Source: Arcobacter sp. CECT 8986 (GTDB lineage Bacteria; Campylobacterota; Campylobacteria; Campylobacterales; Arcobacteraceae). From it: a DNA stretch of 64,000 nt. A program made the position numbers and the translations under genes. Below, one piece after another: positions 35,107 to 43,304 of this stretch; position 1 is the stretch's first letter, and the number at the start of each line of letters is the position of its first letter. The stretch is taken from contig NZ_PDKG01000001.1 in the NCBI RefSeq assembly GCF_004116725.1, positions 62,001 to 126,000 on the forward strand, written 5' to 3'. The notes beneath the pieces are model-generated. The model did no database searches and was not told the origin of the DNA. It saw only the letters and a program-made list of their open reading frames with translations.

Positions 35107-35913
35107 ATGAATGAATTATTAATTTTAATACCAATACTTTTAGGTAGTGGTATTATTGCTGGTTTATTAGCTGGACTTCTTGGTGTAGGAGGAGGAATAG
35201 TTATTGTTCCTATGCTATATCATATTTTTATGTATATGCATATTGATATCTCTATTGCTATGCCTTTAGCAATTGGAACATCTCTTTCTACTATTGTAGT
35301 AACTTCAATAATTTCAGCAAAATCTCACCATAAAAAAGGTGGAATAGATTGGGAACTATCTAAAAGATGGATTCCATTTGTAATATTTGGTGTTATACTA
35401 GGAACAGTTTCATCAAAATTTATTGATGGTTCAAACTTGAAATTTATGTTTGGTATTTTACTTTTATTAGTTTCTGTAAATATGATAATTAGTAGCTTTA
35501 GAACATTAGTAATTGCAAATGAACTTCCAGGTAAATTTGGACAATCAATTTTTGCTACTTTATTAGGTGGTTTTGCTTCTATGTTAGGAATTGGAGGAGG
35601 AACACTTATGGTTCCTTTATTAACTTTATTTTCATTTCCAATTCATAAAGCTGTAAGTACAGCTTCAATTTTTGGACTGATTATTAGTGTTCCTGCAACT
35701 ATTAGTTATATTATAATTGGTTGGAATGTAGAGAACTTACCTGTTGCATCTACTGGTTATGTTAACTGGATTGCTTTTATCATTTTAGTTCCTATGACTA
35801 TGTTCTTTGCTCCATATGGAGTAAAATTAGCTTATAAACTAAATGTAAAACAATTGAAAACTGCATTTGCTGTATTCTTAGCTTGTGTGGGATTAAAAAT
35901 GGTATTGGTTTAA
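35107..35913 (+). CDS. TauE/SafE sulfite/organosulfur anion exporter family protein
   Basis: A 268-residue membrane protein with eight helices in two TauE repeats: GLLAGLLGVGGGIVIVPMLY near the N-terminus and GGFASMLGIGGGTLMVPLLTL in the second half are the duplicated glycine-rich motifs. The family exports sulfite, sulfoacetate or related anions. It is the third gene of the TRAP-GGT operon, 18 bases after ggt, and its 3' end forms one arm of a terminator hairpin. Confidence 0.88.
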   Translation: MNELLILIPILLGSGIIAGLLAGLLGVGGGIVIVPMLYHIFMYMHIDISIAMPLAIGTSLSTIVVTSIISAKSHHKKGGIDWELSKRWIPFVIFGVILGTVSSKFIDGSNLKFMFGILLLLVSVNMIISSFRTLVIANELPGKFGQSIFATLLGGFASMLGIGGGTLMVPLLTLFSFPIHKAVSTASIFGLIISVPATISYIIIGWNVENLPVASTGYVNWIAFIILVPMTMFFAPYGVKLAYKLNVKQLKTAFAVFLACVGLKMVLV

Positions 35914-35926
35914 AACCAATACCATT
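35898..35926 (-). terminator. Terminator hairpin between tauE and the peptidyl-prolyl isomerase gene
   Basis: AATGGTATTGGTTT and its complement form a near-perfect palindrome across the tauE stop codon. In the leftward direction the stem is followed by TTT, so it probably ends the convergent isomerase transcript and may also serve the other strand. Confidence 0.65.
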
Positions 35927-35937
35927 AGAAGATTATA

Positions 35938-36837
35938 TTATTTATTTACTATTTTTATAGTTGCTTTTTCTTTTAACTCTTTGATTTTACTCATTGCCCA
36001 AGATTTTACACTTTTTTGAATATACTCATTTTTAAGTTTTGTTTTTACACCTTCAAATGTACTTTTATATTCTGGAATATCATTTAACACATAAAATATC
36101 TCATATCCAAAATCTGTTTTGACAGGTGTTGTAGAAAAATAACCTCTTTTTTTGTCTTTTAAAATAGGTTTTAATGTACTATTTAACACAGAAATTGGCA
36201 TCTTACCTAAGTATCCATGATTATCTTTTGTCGGAGCTAAAGAGTGTTTTTTTGCTTGAATAGAGAACTCTTGCAATTTATCTTTTGATTCTTGTATATT
36301 TTTAATAATTTGATTTGCTAAACTCTTTTTTTCAACAACAATACTTAATAACTCTATTTGAGCTGGAGTATCATATTTGAATTTATTACTATAATAGTAT
36401 TGTTTTAACTCTTTGTCACTTGGTTTCATATTTTCAGCTTTTTTATCCAATAAAAAATCAAATGCAAACAGTCCTTTTTTACTCTCTAACTGCTCTTTTG
36501 TGTAACCTTTGATTGTTTTTTCTTTTACTATATCTGCTAAACTTGATTTATCACTATTTTTCTTCTTATCTGCACCAGAACTTAATATATGAGTTAATAC
36601 TTTTTTATACTTTTCATCATTTACAACATCAGTTGATAAAGCATAATCACTTGCTAATTTTTTCTCAACTAATTTATTTATAATACTCTGTTGTATCTTT
36701 TTATCTAATGTCTTAAAGTTTTTTGGTGCTACTTCAGTTGTTATATTTTCACCATTTACAATAGCTAATACATCACTTGCATAAGTTGACGAGATAAGTG
36801 CTGATGCCATAACCATACTACTAATAATCTTTTTCAC
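35938..36837 (-). CDS. Periplasmic peptidyl-prolyl isomerase (SurA/PEB4-like)
   Basis: A 299-residue exported chaperone. A signal peptide (KKIISSMVMASALISSTYA) is followed by a SurA-like N-terminal helical region (LAIVNGENITTE) and a parvulin domain from about residue 150 (QIELLSIVVEKKS, then HGYLGKMPISVLNSTLKP and GYFSTTPVKTDFGYEIFYVLND). It resembles PEB4/CBF2 of Campylobacter and Helicobacter, which assists outer-membrane protein folding. The active-site pattern GY(L/F)G..P and FG(Y/W)..F is kept. Confidence 0.87.
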   Translation of the reverse strand: MKKIISSMVMASALISSTYASDVLAIVNGENITTEVAPKNFKTLDKKIQQSIINKLVEKKLASDYALSTDVVNDEKYKKVLTHILSSGADKKKNSDKSSLADIVKEKTIKGYTKEQLESKKGLFAFDFLLDKKAENMKPSDKELKQYYYSNKFKYDTPAQIELLSIVVEKKSLANQIIKNIQESKDKLQEFSIQAKKHSLAPTKDNHGYLGKMPISVLNSTLKPILKDKKRGYFSTTPVKTDFGYEIFYVLNDIPEYKSTFEGVKTKLKNEYIQKSVKSWAMSKIKELKEKATIKIVNK

Positions 36838-36898
36838 TCTACATCCTTTAAAAATATTTATATATATAAACTTCTTATTTACATATAAAAATATTTAA

Positions 36899-36924
36899 AT
36901 AGAAGGAAGTTACCCTCCTTCTAT
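36899..36924 (-). terminator. Terminator after the hao operon
   Basis: ATAGAAGGA (36899-36907) and TCCTTCTAT (36916-36924) form a nine-base-pair stem with an eight-base loop 15 bases after the haoA stop in the leftward direction. The following T-run is interrupted, so strength is uncertain. Confidence 0.55.
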
Positions 36925-36938
36925 CAAATCAAATCCGA

Positions 36939-38288
36939 TTAATCTTCGATTTTACCTGATTTAATTCTTTTTTCATAAACTGATTTAAGTTCTCTAATAT
37001 CTTGTTGAACTTCAAATACACCATGCCAGTGAGCATAATCAGGAGCACCCATTAATGCACCTTGTCTCATTCTTCTACCTTCATGATGCCATAAATGATA
37101 CCAGATTTTAAATGCTTTATCAGACCATTTGTCTTTATGCATTAAACCTTTTTTAGTTAATTCATCTATCATTTTTTTAGCATCTGTTGCATATGTATTA
37201 TATAATTTTACATGTTTATCTGCCATTGTAAAGAAGTTTTTAGTATGTGTTTTTGTGTGACAAGATGCACATACTTGTTCCATTTCACTTCTTGCTGCTT
37301 TACTACCTTTTGGATGTCCAGCTAAAGGATTACCTTTAGTTATTTTTCCATTCTCATAATCAGTCACAGCTGTTTCATAACCACCTTCTCTTGTTTTAGA
37401 AATAGGTGCCCAAATATTCCATTTCAATCTTTTACTTACATTGTGAGTTGTTTTTAAATCACCAATACCACTCATATGACAAGTAGCACAAGTTGGTGCT
37501 CTATAATCACCTGGTTCCCATGCATCTGGAGCAGAATCATATTTCCATTTACTACCTTCTGCATTAAAGATATGTCCATGCATTGAATTATTATAGATTT
37601 CAATATCTGGATGATCAGGTCCTAAGTGACATGATGCGCATGCTGCAGGTTTTCTTGCTTCTTCAATAGAAAATTTATGTCCAGAGTGACATGATTTACA
37701 ATTACCTACTCCACCATCAGGATAAACATTTCCAATACCATAATTTGGCCAAGTCTCAGCAGTTGGTCTTTTATCTTTGTCTAATTTAATAATAGACCCA
37801 TGACATTGCATACATCCAGTTGCTTCAGGTGAATGTTTGAAATCTTTATGATCTCTACCCTCAAAATGTTGCATTAATGATTGCATACCTTTTTTGGCTT
37901 TTACTTGAATTGCTGCTCTTGCATGACCACTTTGATGAAACTCTTTTACTTCATTTGGGTGACATCTTTCACATGTTTTTGGACTAACTAATGCAGATAC
38001 AAATATCTCTGTACCTTTTATACCTTTACAGTTTTGTGCTGCCATTGGATTGTCTTTTTTAACACTGTGACAGTCAATACAACTTACTCCAACATGTCCA
38101 TGTCTACTCTCTTTCCAATCATTTACATGACCAGGAGTCATTTTAGCATGACATTCAACACAACTTTTTCCTGCTTCAGTAAGACCACGATTAACTTTTA
38201 AAGTTTTAACATTTGTAACATCTCCTACATTTGCTGCAAATGCTGTAAGTCCTAATGCAAGAAATATAAATAATATTCTTTTCAACAT
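36939..38288 (-). CDS. haoA: Octaheme hydroxylamine oxidoreductase-like cytochrome c (epsilon-HAO)
   Basis: Exported multiheme cytochrome with eight CxxCH sites: CVECH, CIDCH, CERCH, CMQCH, CKSCH, CASCH, CATCH and CASCH. The spacing and the C-terminal region KIWYHLWHHEGRRMRQGALMGAP with DYAHWHG match the HAO family. A signal peptide (KRILFIFLALGLTAFAAN) follows the ATG at 38288, which has AGGA seven bases upstream; an ATG 24 bases earlier is less likely. In Campylobacterota such proteins are proposed to reduce nitrite, with hydroxylamine as an intermediate, in place of NrfA. It is paired with the tetraheme quinol-oxidising partner upstream. Confidence 0.88.
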   Translation of the reverse strand: MLKRILFIFLALGLTAFAANVGDVTNVKTLKVNRGLTEAGKSCVECHAKMTPGHVNDWKESRHGHVGVSCIDCHSVKKDNPMAAQNCKGIKGTEIFVSALVSPKTCERCHPNEVKEFHQSGHARAAIQVKAKKGMQSLMQHFEGRDHKDFKHSPEATGCMQCHGSIIKLDKDKRPTAETWPNYGIGNVYPDGGVGNCKSCHSGHKFSIEEARKPAACASCHLGPDHPDIEIYNNSMHGHIFNAEGSKWKYDSAPDAWEPGDYRAPTCATCHMSGIGDLKTTHNVSKRLKWNIWAPISKTREGGYETAVTDYENGKITKGNPLAGHPKGSKAARSEMEQVCASCHTKTHTKNFFTMADKHVKLYNTYATDAKKMIDELTKKGLMHKDKWSDKAFKIWYHLWHHEGRRMRQGALMGAPDYAHWHGVFEVQQDIRELKSVYEKRIKSGKIED

Positions 38289-38314
38289 TTTACTTCCTTT
38301 TTTGTGTATCAAAT

Positions 38315-38860
38315 TTATTTTTTAATATAGTCACCTAAAATATGATGACCAACATTCTTATGACATTCAACGCATTTTTTGTCTGTTCGTTTCTCAAAAT
38401 ACTCTTTGTGTGCTACAAAGGCTTTTGTATTGCTTGTTGTTGCATTTTCTAAGTTTGTATGACAACTCATACAACCTGTATCAAAAACAAAACGTTTTGC
38501 ATGTTTTCTCTTCTCTTCCCAATCAATAGACTTAGGATCTCCAAAGTTTTGTACTTTAAAGTCATGTAAGCCTGTTCTTGCTTTCTCAAAAAGATAATTA
38601 GCAAGTGAATCGTGAGGTAAGTGACAATCAACACATTTTGCTTGAACTCCATTTGCATTTTTTCCACCATGAGCATCAAGATAGTACGAATCAGCCATAG
38701 GCTGCATTGTATGACACACTGTACAAAATTTGTCGTCTGAAGTTTTGTGTACCCCAACTGCTACACCAAAGGAGAAAAGTAGACCTATAATACCACCTAA
38801 GACAAATATTCCTATAATGAACCATATAGATTTAGCTTTTTTTTCCGTATTACGGGACAT
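38315..38860 (-). CDS. haoC: NapC/NirT/NrfH-family tetraheme cytochrome c (HaoC)
   Basis: Membrane-anchored electron donor of 181 residues. One N-terminal helix (IWFIIGIFVLGGIIGLLFSFG) is followed by four heme sites: CTVCH (followed by MQP, the Met-ligand region typical of NrfH/NapC), CVDCH, CMSCH and CVECH. It would take electrons from menaquinol and pass them to the octaheme partner 26 bases downstream. AGGAG six bases before the ATG is a strong ribosome-binding site. Confidence 0.9.
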   Translation of the reverse strand: MSRNTEKKAKSIWFIIGIFVLGGIIGLLFSFGVAVGVHKTSDDKFCTVCHTMQPMADSYYLDAHGGKNANGVQAKCVDCHLPHDSLANYLFEKARTGLHDFKVQNFGDPKSIDWEEKRKHAKRFVFDTGCMSCHTNLENATTSNTKAFVAHKEYFEKRTDKKCVECHKNVGHHILGDYIKK

Positions 38861-38880
38861 AAAAACTCCTATTATTATAA

Positions 38881-38896
38881 CTTCGATTAATCAAAG
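38881..38896. promoter_or_regulatory. Near-palindrome 21 bases upstream of haoC
   Basis: CTTCGATTAATCAAAG is a 16-bp dyad with one mismatched pair, placed just before the haoC ribosome-binding site. The core GATTAATC is perfectly symmetrical. It could be a regulator site or leader hairpin. Confidence 0.35.
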
Positions 38897-39262
38897 TAAA
38901 AAGATGATATAAAATCATCAAACTTAAAATTCATTCATCAAATGAACAAATTTTGTTAACATCTTCCTTATTTATTCCTATATATACCAACTAAAAAACA
39001 TCTCCTCCTTCTAATAAGTATGCTTATATAAAAATTTAATATTTAAATATTAAATTTTATTTAGCTTCCTTCTAAAATGTGTTACTAAATCTCTAGAAAT
39101 CAAACTTGAGATATTAAATAGATTATCTAAAATTAGATAACTCTATTTTTAAGTAATACATATTCTACATATAAATAGTAATTTTGTTTAAATTAGTTAC
39201 TAATTTAAAAAATTAATATTATATAAAGATTACTATTTTAGCTAAAAGAGTAAATAAAAAAA

Positions 39263-39276
39263 TTGACCAAAGTCAA
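39263..39276. promoter_or_regulatory. FNR/CRP-family-like palindrome TTGAC-N4-GTCAA
   Basis: The 14-bp perfect dyad differs from the FNR consensus TTGAT-N4-ATCAA by one symmetrical base. CRP/FNR-type regulators (such as NssR or the Arcobacter FNR-like proteins) commonly control nitrogen respiration. It lies about 400 bp from haoC and about 110 bp past the thiI stop. Confidence 0.4.
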
Positions 39277-39348
39277 AAAATGATAGTTTTATTGAAAAAA
39301 AATAAATAAATTTTTGTAGATTAAATTTTAAGTTTTATATAAGAAATT

Positions 39349-39377
39349 GAAAAAAGAAGGTATTTATGCCCTCTTTT
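39349..39377 (-). terminator. Possible thiI terminator
   Basis: Leftward, AAAGAGG pairs with CCTTCTTT (one G-U pair) around an eight- to ten-base loop, followed by T residues, just after the thiI stop at 39383. Confidence 0.4.
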
Positions 39378-39382
39378 AAAGA

Positions 39383-40858
39383 TTATTTTTCTTTTGGTCT
39401 ATATACTTTTACATTTGTATAATTTTCATTATCTCTTAAGTGTTGTCCATGAAGTTGACTTAATACACCTTTTTCACAATATAAAAGATACTCTTTTTCC
39501 ATTGGTAGTTTTTTGAACTCTTTTTTTAGATTATAAAAAGGTATTTTTAATACTTCTACTCCAGGAATTTCCAAGCAACCTTGTCCTTGTCTAATATCAA
39601 TAATTGTATAGTCTTTACCTTCAATATCATTAACAACTTCTAATTGCCCTATTTCTTCATTGATATTATCAATCATCTTATCAACATAAGTCTCTTTTGC
39701 ATTTTCAACTGCTTTATCTAATACAGAATAATCAAACTTCTTAGCTTCTTGTTCCATCTTATCAAAAGAACCGTGTGTTACTGGGTTTTTTGATATTACA
39801 CCACAGTATTCAGGCATAGTTTCTGCAAATCTTCTAGTACCAATATTTTCTGCAATATCAATAATTTCAGGTTTATTCATAGTACAAAGAGGTCTTAATA
39901 CTAATTTTTTTGTAACTTGGTCAATTAGTGCAAGATTTCTTAATGTTTGACTTGAAACTTGAGCAATACTTTCACCTGTCATAATTGCATCTATTTTCAT
40001 ATTATCTGCTATTTTACTTGCTGCCATAAACATAAGTCTTTTTAAAGTAACACCCATATAAGACTCATTTGTTGATCTAAAAATTTCAGTTACTACATCT
40101 TCAAATGGAACAGAGATAAAAGAGACTCTATGAGAAGAACCAAACTTATTCCATAAATAATAAGCTACTTGTTTTACTCCTATTTCGTGTGCTACTCCAC
40201 CAAGATTAAAGAAAATAAAATGAGTTTTAACTCCTCTTTTCATAGTAAGATAACTAGCAACCGTAGAGTCAAATCCACCAGACATTAAAGATAAAATACT
40301 ACCTTGTGTACCTATTGGAAATCCACCTAAACCTTTATGTCTAAAAGTAATAATATTTAACTGTTTTTCTATTAACTCTAATTTGATAGTTACTTCAGCA
40401 TCTTTTAATTTTACACCTTTAGTATCATTATTAGCAAGCATATATCCACCAACAGTTTGCTCGATATTTGTTGATTTAAATTCATGAGTTCCAGATCTTT
40501 TTGCTCTTACTACAAAAGTTTTACCTTCTATTTCTTTTCCCATAAATTCATTTACTTTTACTTTTATCTCATCTAAAGTTGCAACATTATCTATTTGAAT
40601 AGCTTCTAATACTAATTCAACTCCAGGAGTTTGTATAAGTCTTTGTCTAACAGCATCTACTACTTCTATTGCACATACAACTTCAACTTTATCAAAAAAC
40701 TTTTTTATTGTAATATCATCTGAGATTTTGTCCATCAAGCTTTTGATATTGTTATATATTTGATTTATCATTTGTCTTTTTGCTTTTGTCCCTTTTATCA
40801 TAACTTCAGGGAAAAACTTAACGATAAATTTTTGTGTTTTTAACTGCGTTTTGTCCAT
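39383..40858 (-). CDS. thiI: tRNA 4-thiouridine synthase ThiI with rhodanese domain
   Basis: Sulfur transfer to U8 of tRNA, and to ThiS in thiamine synthesis in some species. The order is ferredoxin-like and THUMP domains (about residues 1-170), the PP-loop ATPase with ILSLMSGGFDSTVASYL, the conserved MPEYCGVISKNP with its Cys, and a C-terminal rhodanese-like domain with active Cys in EYLLYCEKGVLSQLHG. At 491 residues it is the full-length enteric form. Divergent from the UPF0323 gene. Confidence 0.93.
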   Translation of the reverse strand: MDKTQLKTQKFIVKFFPEVMIKGTKAKRQMINQIYNNIKSLMDKISDDITIKKFFDKVEVVCAIEVVDAVRQRLIQTPGVELVLEAIQIDNVATLDEIKVKVNEFMGKEIEGKTFVVRAKRSGTHEFKSTNIEQTVGGYMLANNDTKGVKLKDAEVTIKLELIEKQLNIITFRHKGLGGFPIGTQGSILSLMSGGFDSTVASYLTMKRGVKTHFIFFNLGGVAHEIGVKQVAYYLWNKFGSSHRVSFISVPFEDVVTEIFRSTNESYMGVTLKRLMFMAASKIADNMKIDAIMTGESIAQVSSQTLRNLALIDQVTKKLVLRPLCTMNKPEIIDIAENIGTRRFAETMPEYCGVISKNPVTHGSFDKMEQEAKKFDYSVLDKAVENAKETYVDKMIDNINEEIGQLEVVNDIEGKDYTIIDIRQGQGCLEIPGVEVLKIPFYNLKKEFKKLPMEKEYLLYCEKGVLSQLHGQHLRDNENYTNVKVYRPKEK

Positions 40859-40998
40859 AAATTGAAAACCTTATTTATTTTATACGCGCAATTATAACAT
40901 AACTGTTTTAAGGTTAAATATTTAATCAAAAAAATAGTAAGTATTTAGTATTATACATCACTTTTAAAACTAATGAAAAATATTAAAGGATTTTTAAT

Positions 40999-41625
40999 TT
41001 GAAGAAAAGAAATCATATAAAAAAAATATCAGATTATGCAATCGTTGGTGGACTTGGAGCACTTTTAGTTACAGGTTTAGTTGGTTGTCAAGATAGAAAT
41101 AATAACCAACAAGGAGAAGATTCAGCTTTTACAAATGCTTCTCAAAAACAAAATGCTTTTGTTGTTATAGAAGAATTACCAAATAAAAGTGGATATAAAA
41201 TTGTAGATGAATTCCCAGCAAATAAAACTACAATTGTACTTAGAAAACCTGATGGAAGTGAAAGAATCCTAACACAAGAAGAGATTGATAAACTTGTAAA
41301 AGAAGAAGCTGCAAAAATTGATGCAGGTACTTCACCTCTTACAAATCCAGAAATGTCAAATGGTTCAATGGGTCTTGGAGGAGTATTATTATCTTCAATT
41401 GCAGGAGCGATGATTGGTTCATGGATAGGAAATAAACTATTTAACAATCAAAACTACCAAAATCAAAGAAGAACACAATACAAATCACCACAAACATATA
41501 CAAGATCACAGGATTCATTTAAAAAAAGTGCTAGTTCTGCAAATAGAACAAGCTCAACTAAAAAAAGTGGATTTTTTGGAAGCAAGTCTTCATCATCGAC
41601 TTCTAGAAGTTTTTTTGGTGGATGA
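40999..41625 (+). CDS. UPF0323 family lipoprotein
   Basis: A 208-residue lipoprotein conserved in Campylobacterota (Helicobacter HP0232-like from memory). The lipobox LVGC places the lipidated Cys at residue 30. The start is TTG at 40999 with AAAGGA nine bases upstream. Landmarks are [34 protein letters not shown], a glycine-rich hydrophobic segment [22 protein letters not shown] and a Ser/Lys-rich tail ending SRSFFGG. Function is unknown. It is followed after three bases by a glutathionylspermidine-synthase-like gene. Confidence 0.88.
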   Translation: MKKRNHIKKISDYAIVGGLGALLVTGLVGCQDRNNNQQGEDSAFTNASQKQNAFVVIEELPNKSGYKIVDEFPANKTTIVLRKPDGSERILTQEEIDKLVKEEAAKIDAGTSPLTNPEMSNGSMGLGGVLLSSIAGAMIGSWIGNKLFNNQNYQNQRRTQYKSPQTYTRSQDSFKKSASSANRTSSTKKSGFFGSKSSSSTSRSFFGG

Positions 41626-41628
41626 TAA

Positions 41629-42807
41629 ATGAACTTAAGAAAATTAGAACCTCTAACAAATGAATATTTAGAATCAATTGGTTTTGTTTGGCATACAGAT
41701 GAAGACAAAACTTCATATGTTTCTAATGAAGTAGTAGAAATATCAGAAGATGAAGCAAATGCTTATTACGAAGCTGCAAATGAACTTTATGATATGTTTT
41801 GTGAAGCTGGTGAATATGTAATAGAAAATAATCTATTTCATGAATTAAATATTCCTTTTAATTTAGTTGATGTTATTAAACAATCTTGGGAAGATGATGT
41901 TCATTGGCACATATATTCAAGATTTGATTTAGCTGGTGGAATTGATGGTAAACCTATTAAATTAATAGAGTTTAATGCAGATACTCCAACTTCTTTGTTT
42001 GAAACAGCTATTATTCAATGGGCTTTATTAAAAGCGAATAACTTAGATGAAGCAAGTCAATTCAATAATTTATATGAAGCTTTAAAAGATAACTTCAAAA
42101 GAATCATTACTCTTGATAGTGATGTTGAAAAATTTGAAGAGTACTATAAAGACCTTGGTTGGAAAATACTTTTCTCTTCTATTAGTGGCTCTAGTGAAGA
42201 TGAGAATACAACTAAACTTTTACAACATATTGCAACTGAAGCTGGATTTAATACTGATTTTGAGTACATTGACAAAGTTGAATTTAGTGATGATGGTATA
42301 TTTGCTAAAGATAAAAGTTTTGAATTTTGGTTCAAACTTATTCCTTGGGAAGATATAGCTATTAATGAGAGTGAACTTGCACTACTTTTAACAGAAATGA
42401 TAGAGAATAAAAAAGCGATTATTTTTAATCCTGCTTATACATTGATGTTCCAATCAAAAGGATTTATGAAAATTCTTTGGGATTTATACCCTGAACATCC
42501 ACTATTATTAGAGACATCTTTTGAGCCTTTAGAAGGTAAAAAACAAGTGGAAAAAAGATGTTTTGGTAGAGAAGGTGCAAATACAAAAATTATAAATGCT
42601 GATGGTTCTATTGATGTTCAAACTGATGGTGAATATGAAGGTCATAAAGCAATTTATCAAGAGTATGTAGAGTTTCCAAAAGATGAACAAGGAAACTATT
42701 ATCAAGCGGGTGTATTTTACGCATATGAAGCTTGTGCCTTAGGATTTAGAAAAGGTGAAAAAATATTAAATAATATGTCAAAATTTGTAGGACATATAAT
42801 AAAATAA
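41629..42807 (+). CDS. Glutathionylspermidine synthase-like ATP-grasp protein
   Basis: A 392-residue member of the GSP_synth/YgiC-YjfC family (circularly arranged ATP-grasp). Landmarks are HWHIYSRFDLAG near residue 95, LIEFNADTPTSLFETAIIQW, IPWEDIAINES, IFNPAYTLMFQSKGFMKILWDLYPEHPLLL in parts, and KRCFGREGAN. The family makes an amide bond between a peptide carboxylate and an amine, though the real substrates of the YgiC group are unknown. It is coupled to the UPF0323 lipoprotein gene. Confidence 0.87.
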   Translation: MNLRKLEPLTNEYLESIGFVWHTDEDKTSYVSNEVVEISEDEANAYYEAANELYDMFCEAGEYVIENNLFHELNIPFNLVDVIKQSWEDDVHWHIYSRFDLAGGIDGKPIKLIEFNADTPTSLFETAIIQWALLKANNLDEASQFNNLYEALKDNFKRIITLDSDVEKFEEYYKDLGWKILFSSISGSSEDENTTKLLQHIATEAGFNTDFEYIDKVEFSDDGIFAKDKSFEFWFKLIPWEDIAINESELALLLTEMIENKKAIIFNPAYTLMFQSKGFMKILWDLYPEHPLLLETSFEPLEGKKQVEKRCFGREGANTKIINADGSIDVQTDGEYEGHKAIYQEYVEFPKDEQGNYYQAGVFYAYEACALGFRKGEKILNNMSKFVGHIIK

Positions 42808-42832
42808 GTTAAAGAGTTAACTCTTTAACTTA
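42805..42832. terminator. Bidirectional terminator, 28-bp perfect palindrome
   Basis: A fully symmetrical sequence (arms around central TTAA) lies between the convergent genes ending at 42807 and 42817 and spans the stop codon of each side. It can form an 11- to 12-bp stem in either transcript. Confidence 0.7.
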
Positions 42833-43299
42833 CTATCTTCGTTTTCAATATGCTCTAATAACTTCTTAAAACTCTCTTCTATTAATTTAAAATTTTTAAT
42901 AGATAAAACAGGTGTATGACTTAATCTATCTTTTGGTTTAAATCTTCTTCTTGTTGAATCTCTAATATCTATAATATCTCCAATAAGAACTATATCAAAA
43001 GCCCCAGCTTTTCCAATAAAGCCAATATTTAAAGGAATATAATACTCTTGCTCCTCTTTTATCTCATAAAAAATAGCTTCATTTCTAAGCATAACAAACT
43101 CTAAAGAAGCATCAATAGTGCAACCAATAGAGTTATGTTTATTAAAGATTATCTTTTTTATATTTTCTATATTTATAATAGAGTTTTTTAATCTTTTTCT
43201 TACTCTATTATGCATAAATTTCCATAAAAATGAGTCAATTTGTTTTGAACCATCTAAATGAAATAGAGGTTTATCATCTGCGTAGTATATATTATTCAA
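42817..43299 (-). CDS. Hypothetical protein next to lpxK
   Basis: A 160-residue soluble protein with a mixed alpha/beta look and no motif I recognise. A segment around residues 88-115 (YYIPLNIGFIGKAGAFDIVLIGDIIDIRD) is hydrophobic and beta-like. The start is TTG at 43299 with AAAGG nine bases upstream, five bases past the lpxK stop, so it is co-transcribed with lpxK and the aminotransferase gene. Confidence 0.7.
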   Translation of the reverse strand: MNNIYYADDKPLFHLDGSKQIDSFLWKFMHNRVRKRLKNSIINIENIKKIIFNKHNSIGCTIDASLEFVMLRNEAIFYEIKEEQEYYIPLNIGFIGKAGAFDIVLIGDIIDIRDSTRRRFKPKDRLSHTPVLSIKNFKLIEESFKKLLEHIENEDSKLKS

Positions 43300-43304
43300 A
43301 ACTC

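Larger units (their letters stand above)
38861..39382. other. 522-bp non-coding region upstream of haoC
   Basis: I see no convincing gene in this very A+T-rich stretch. It holds several palindromes of regulator type: a 16-bp near-palindrome at 38881-38896 just upstream of haoC, ATAAG-N4-CTTAT at 39014-39027, and TTGAC-N4-GTCAA at 39263-39276. A long leader or a multi-site promoter for the anaerobic hao operon would explain it. Confidence 0.5.
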
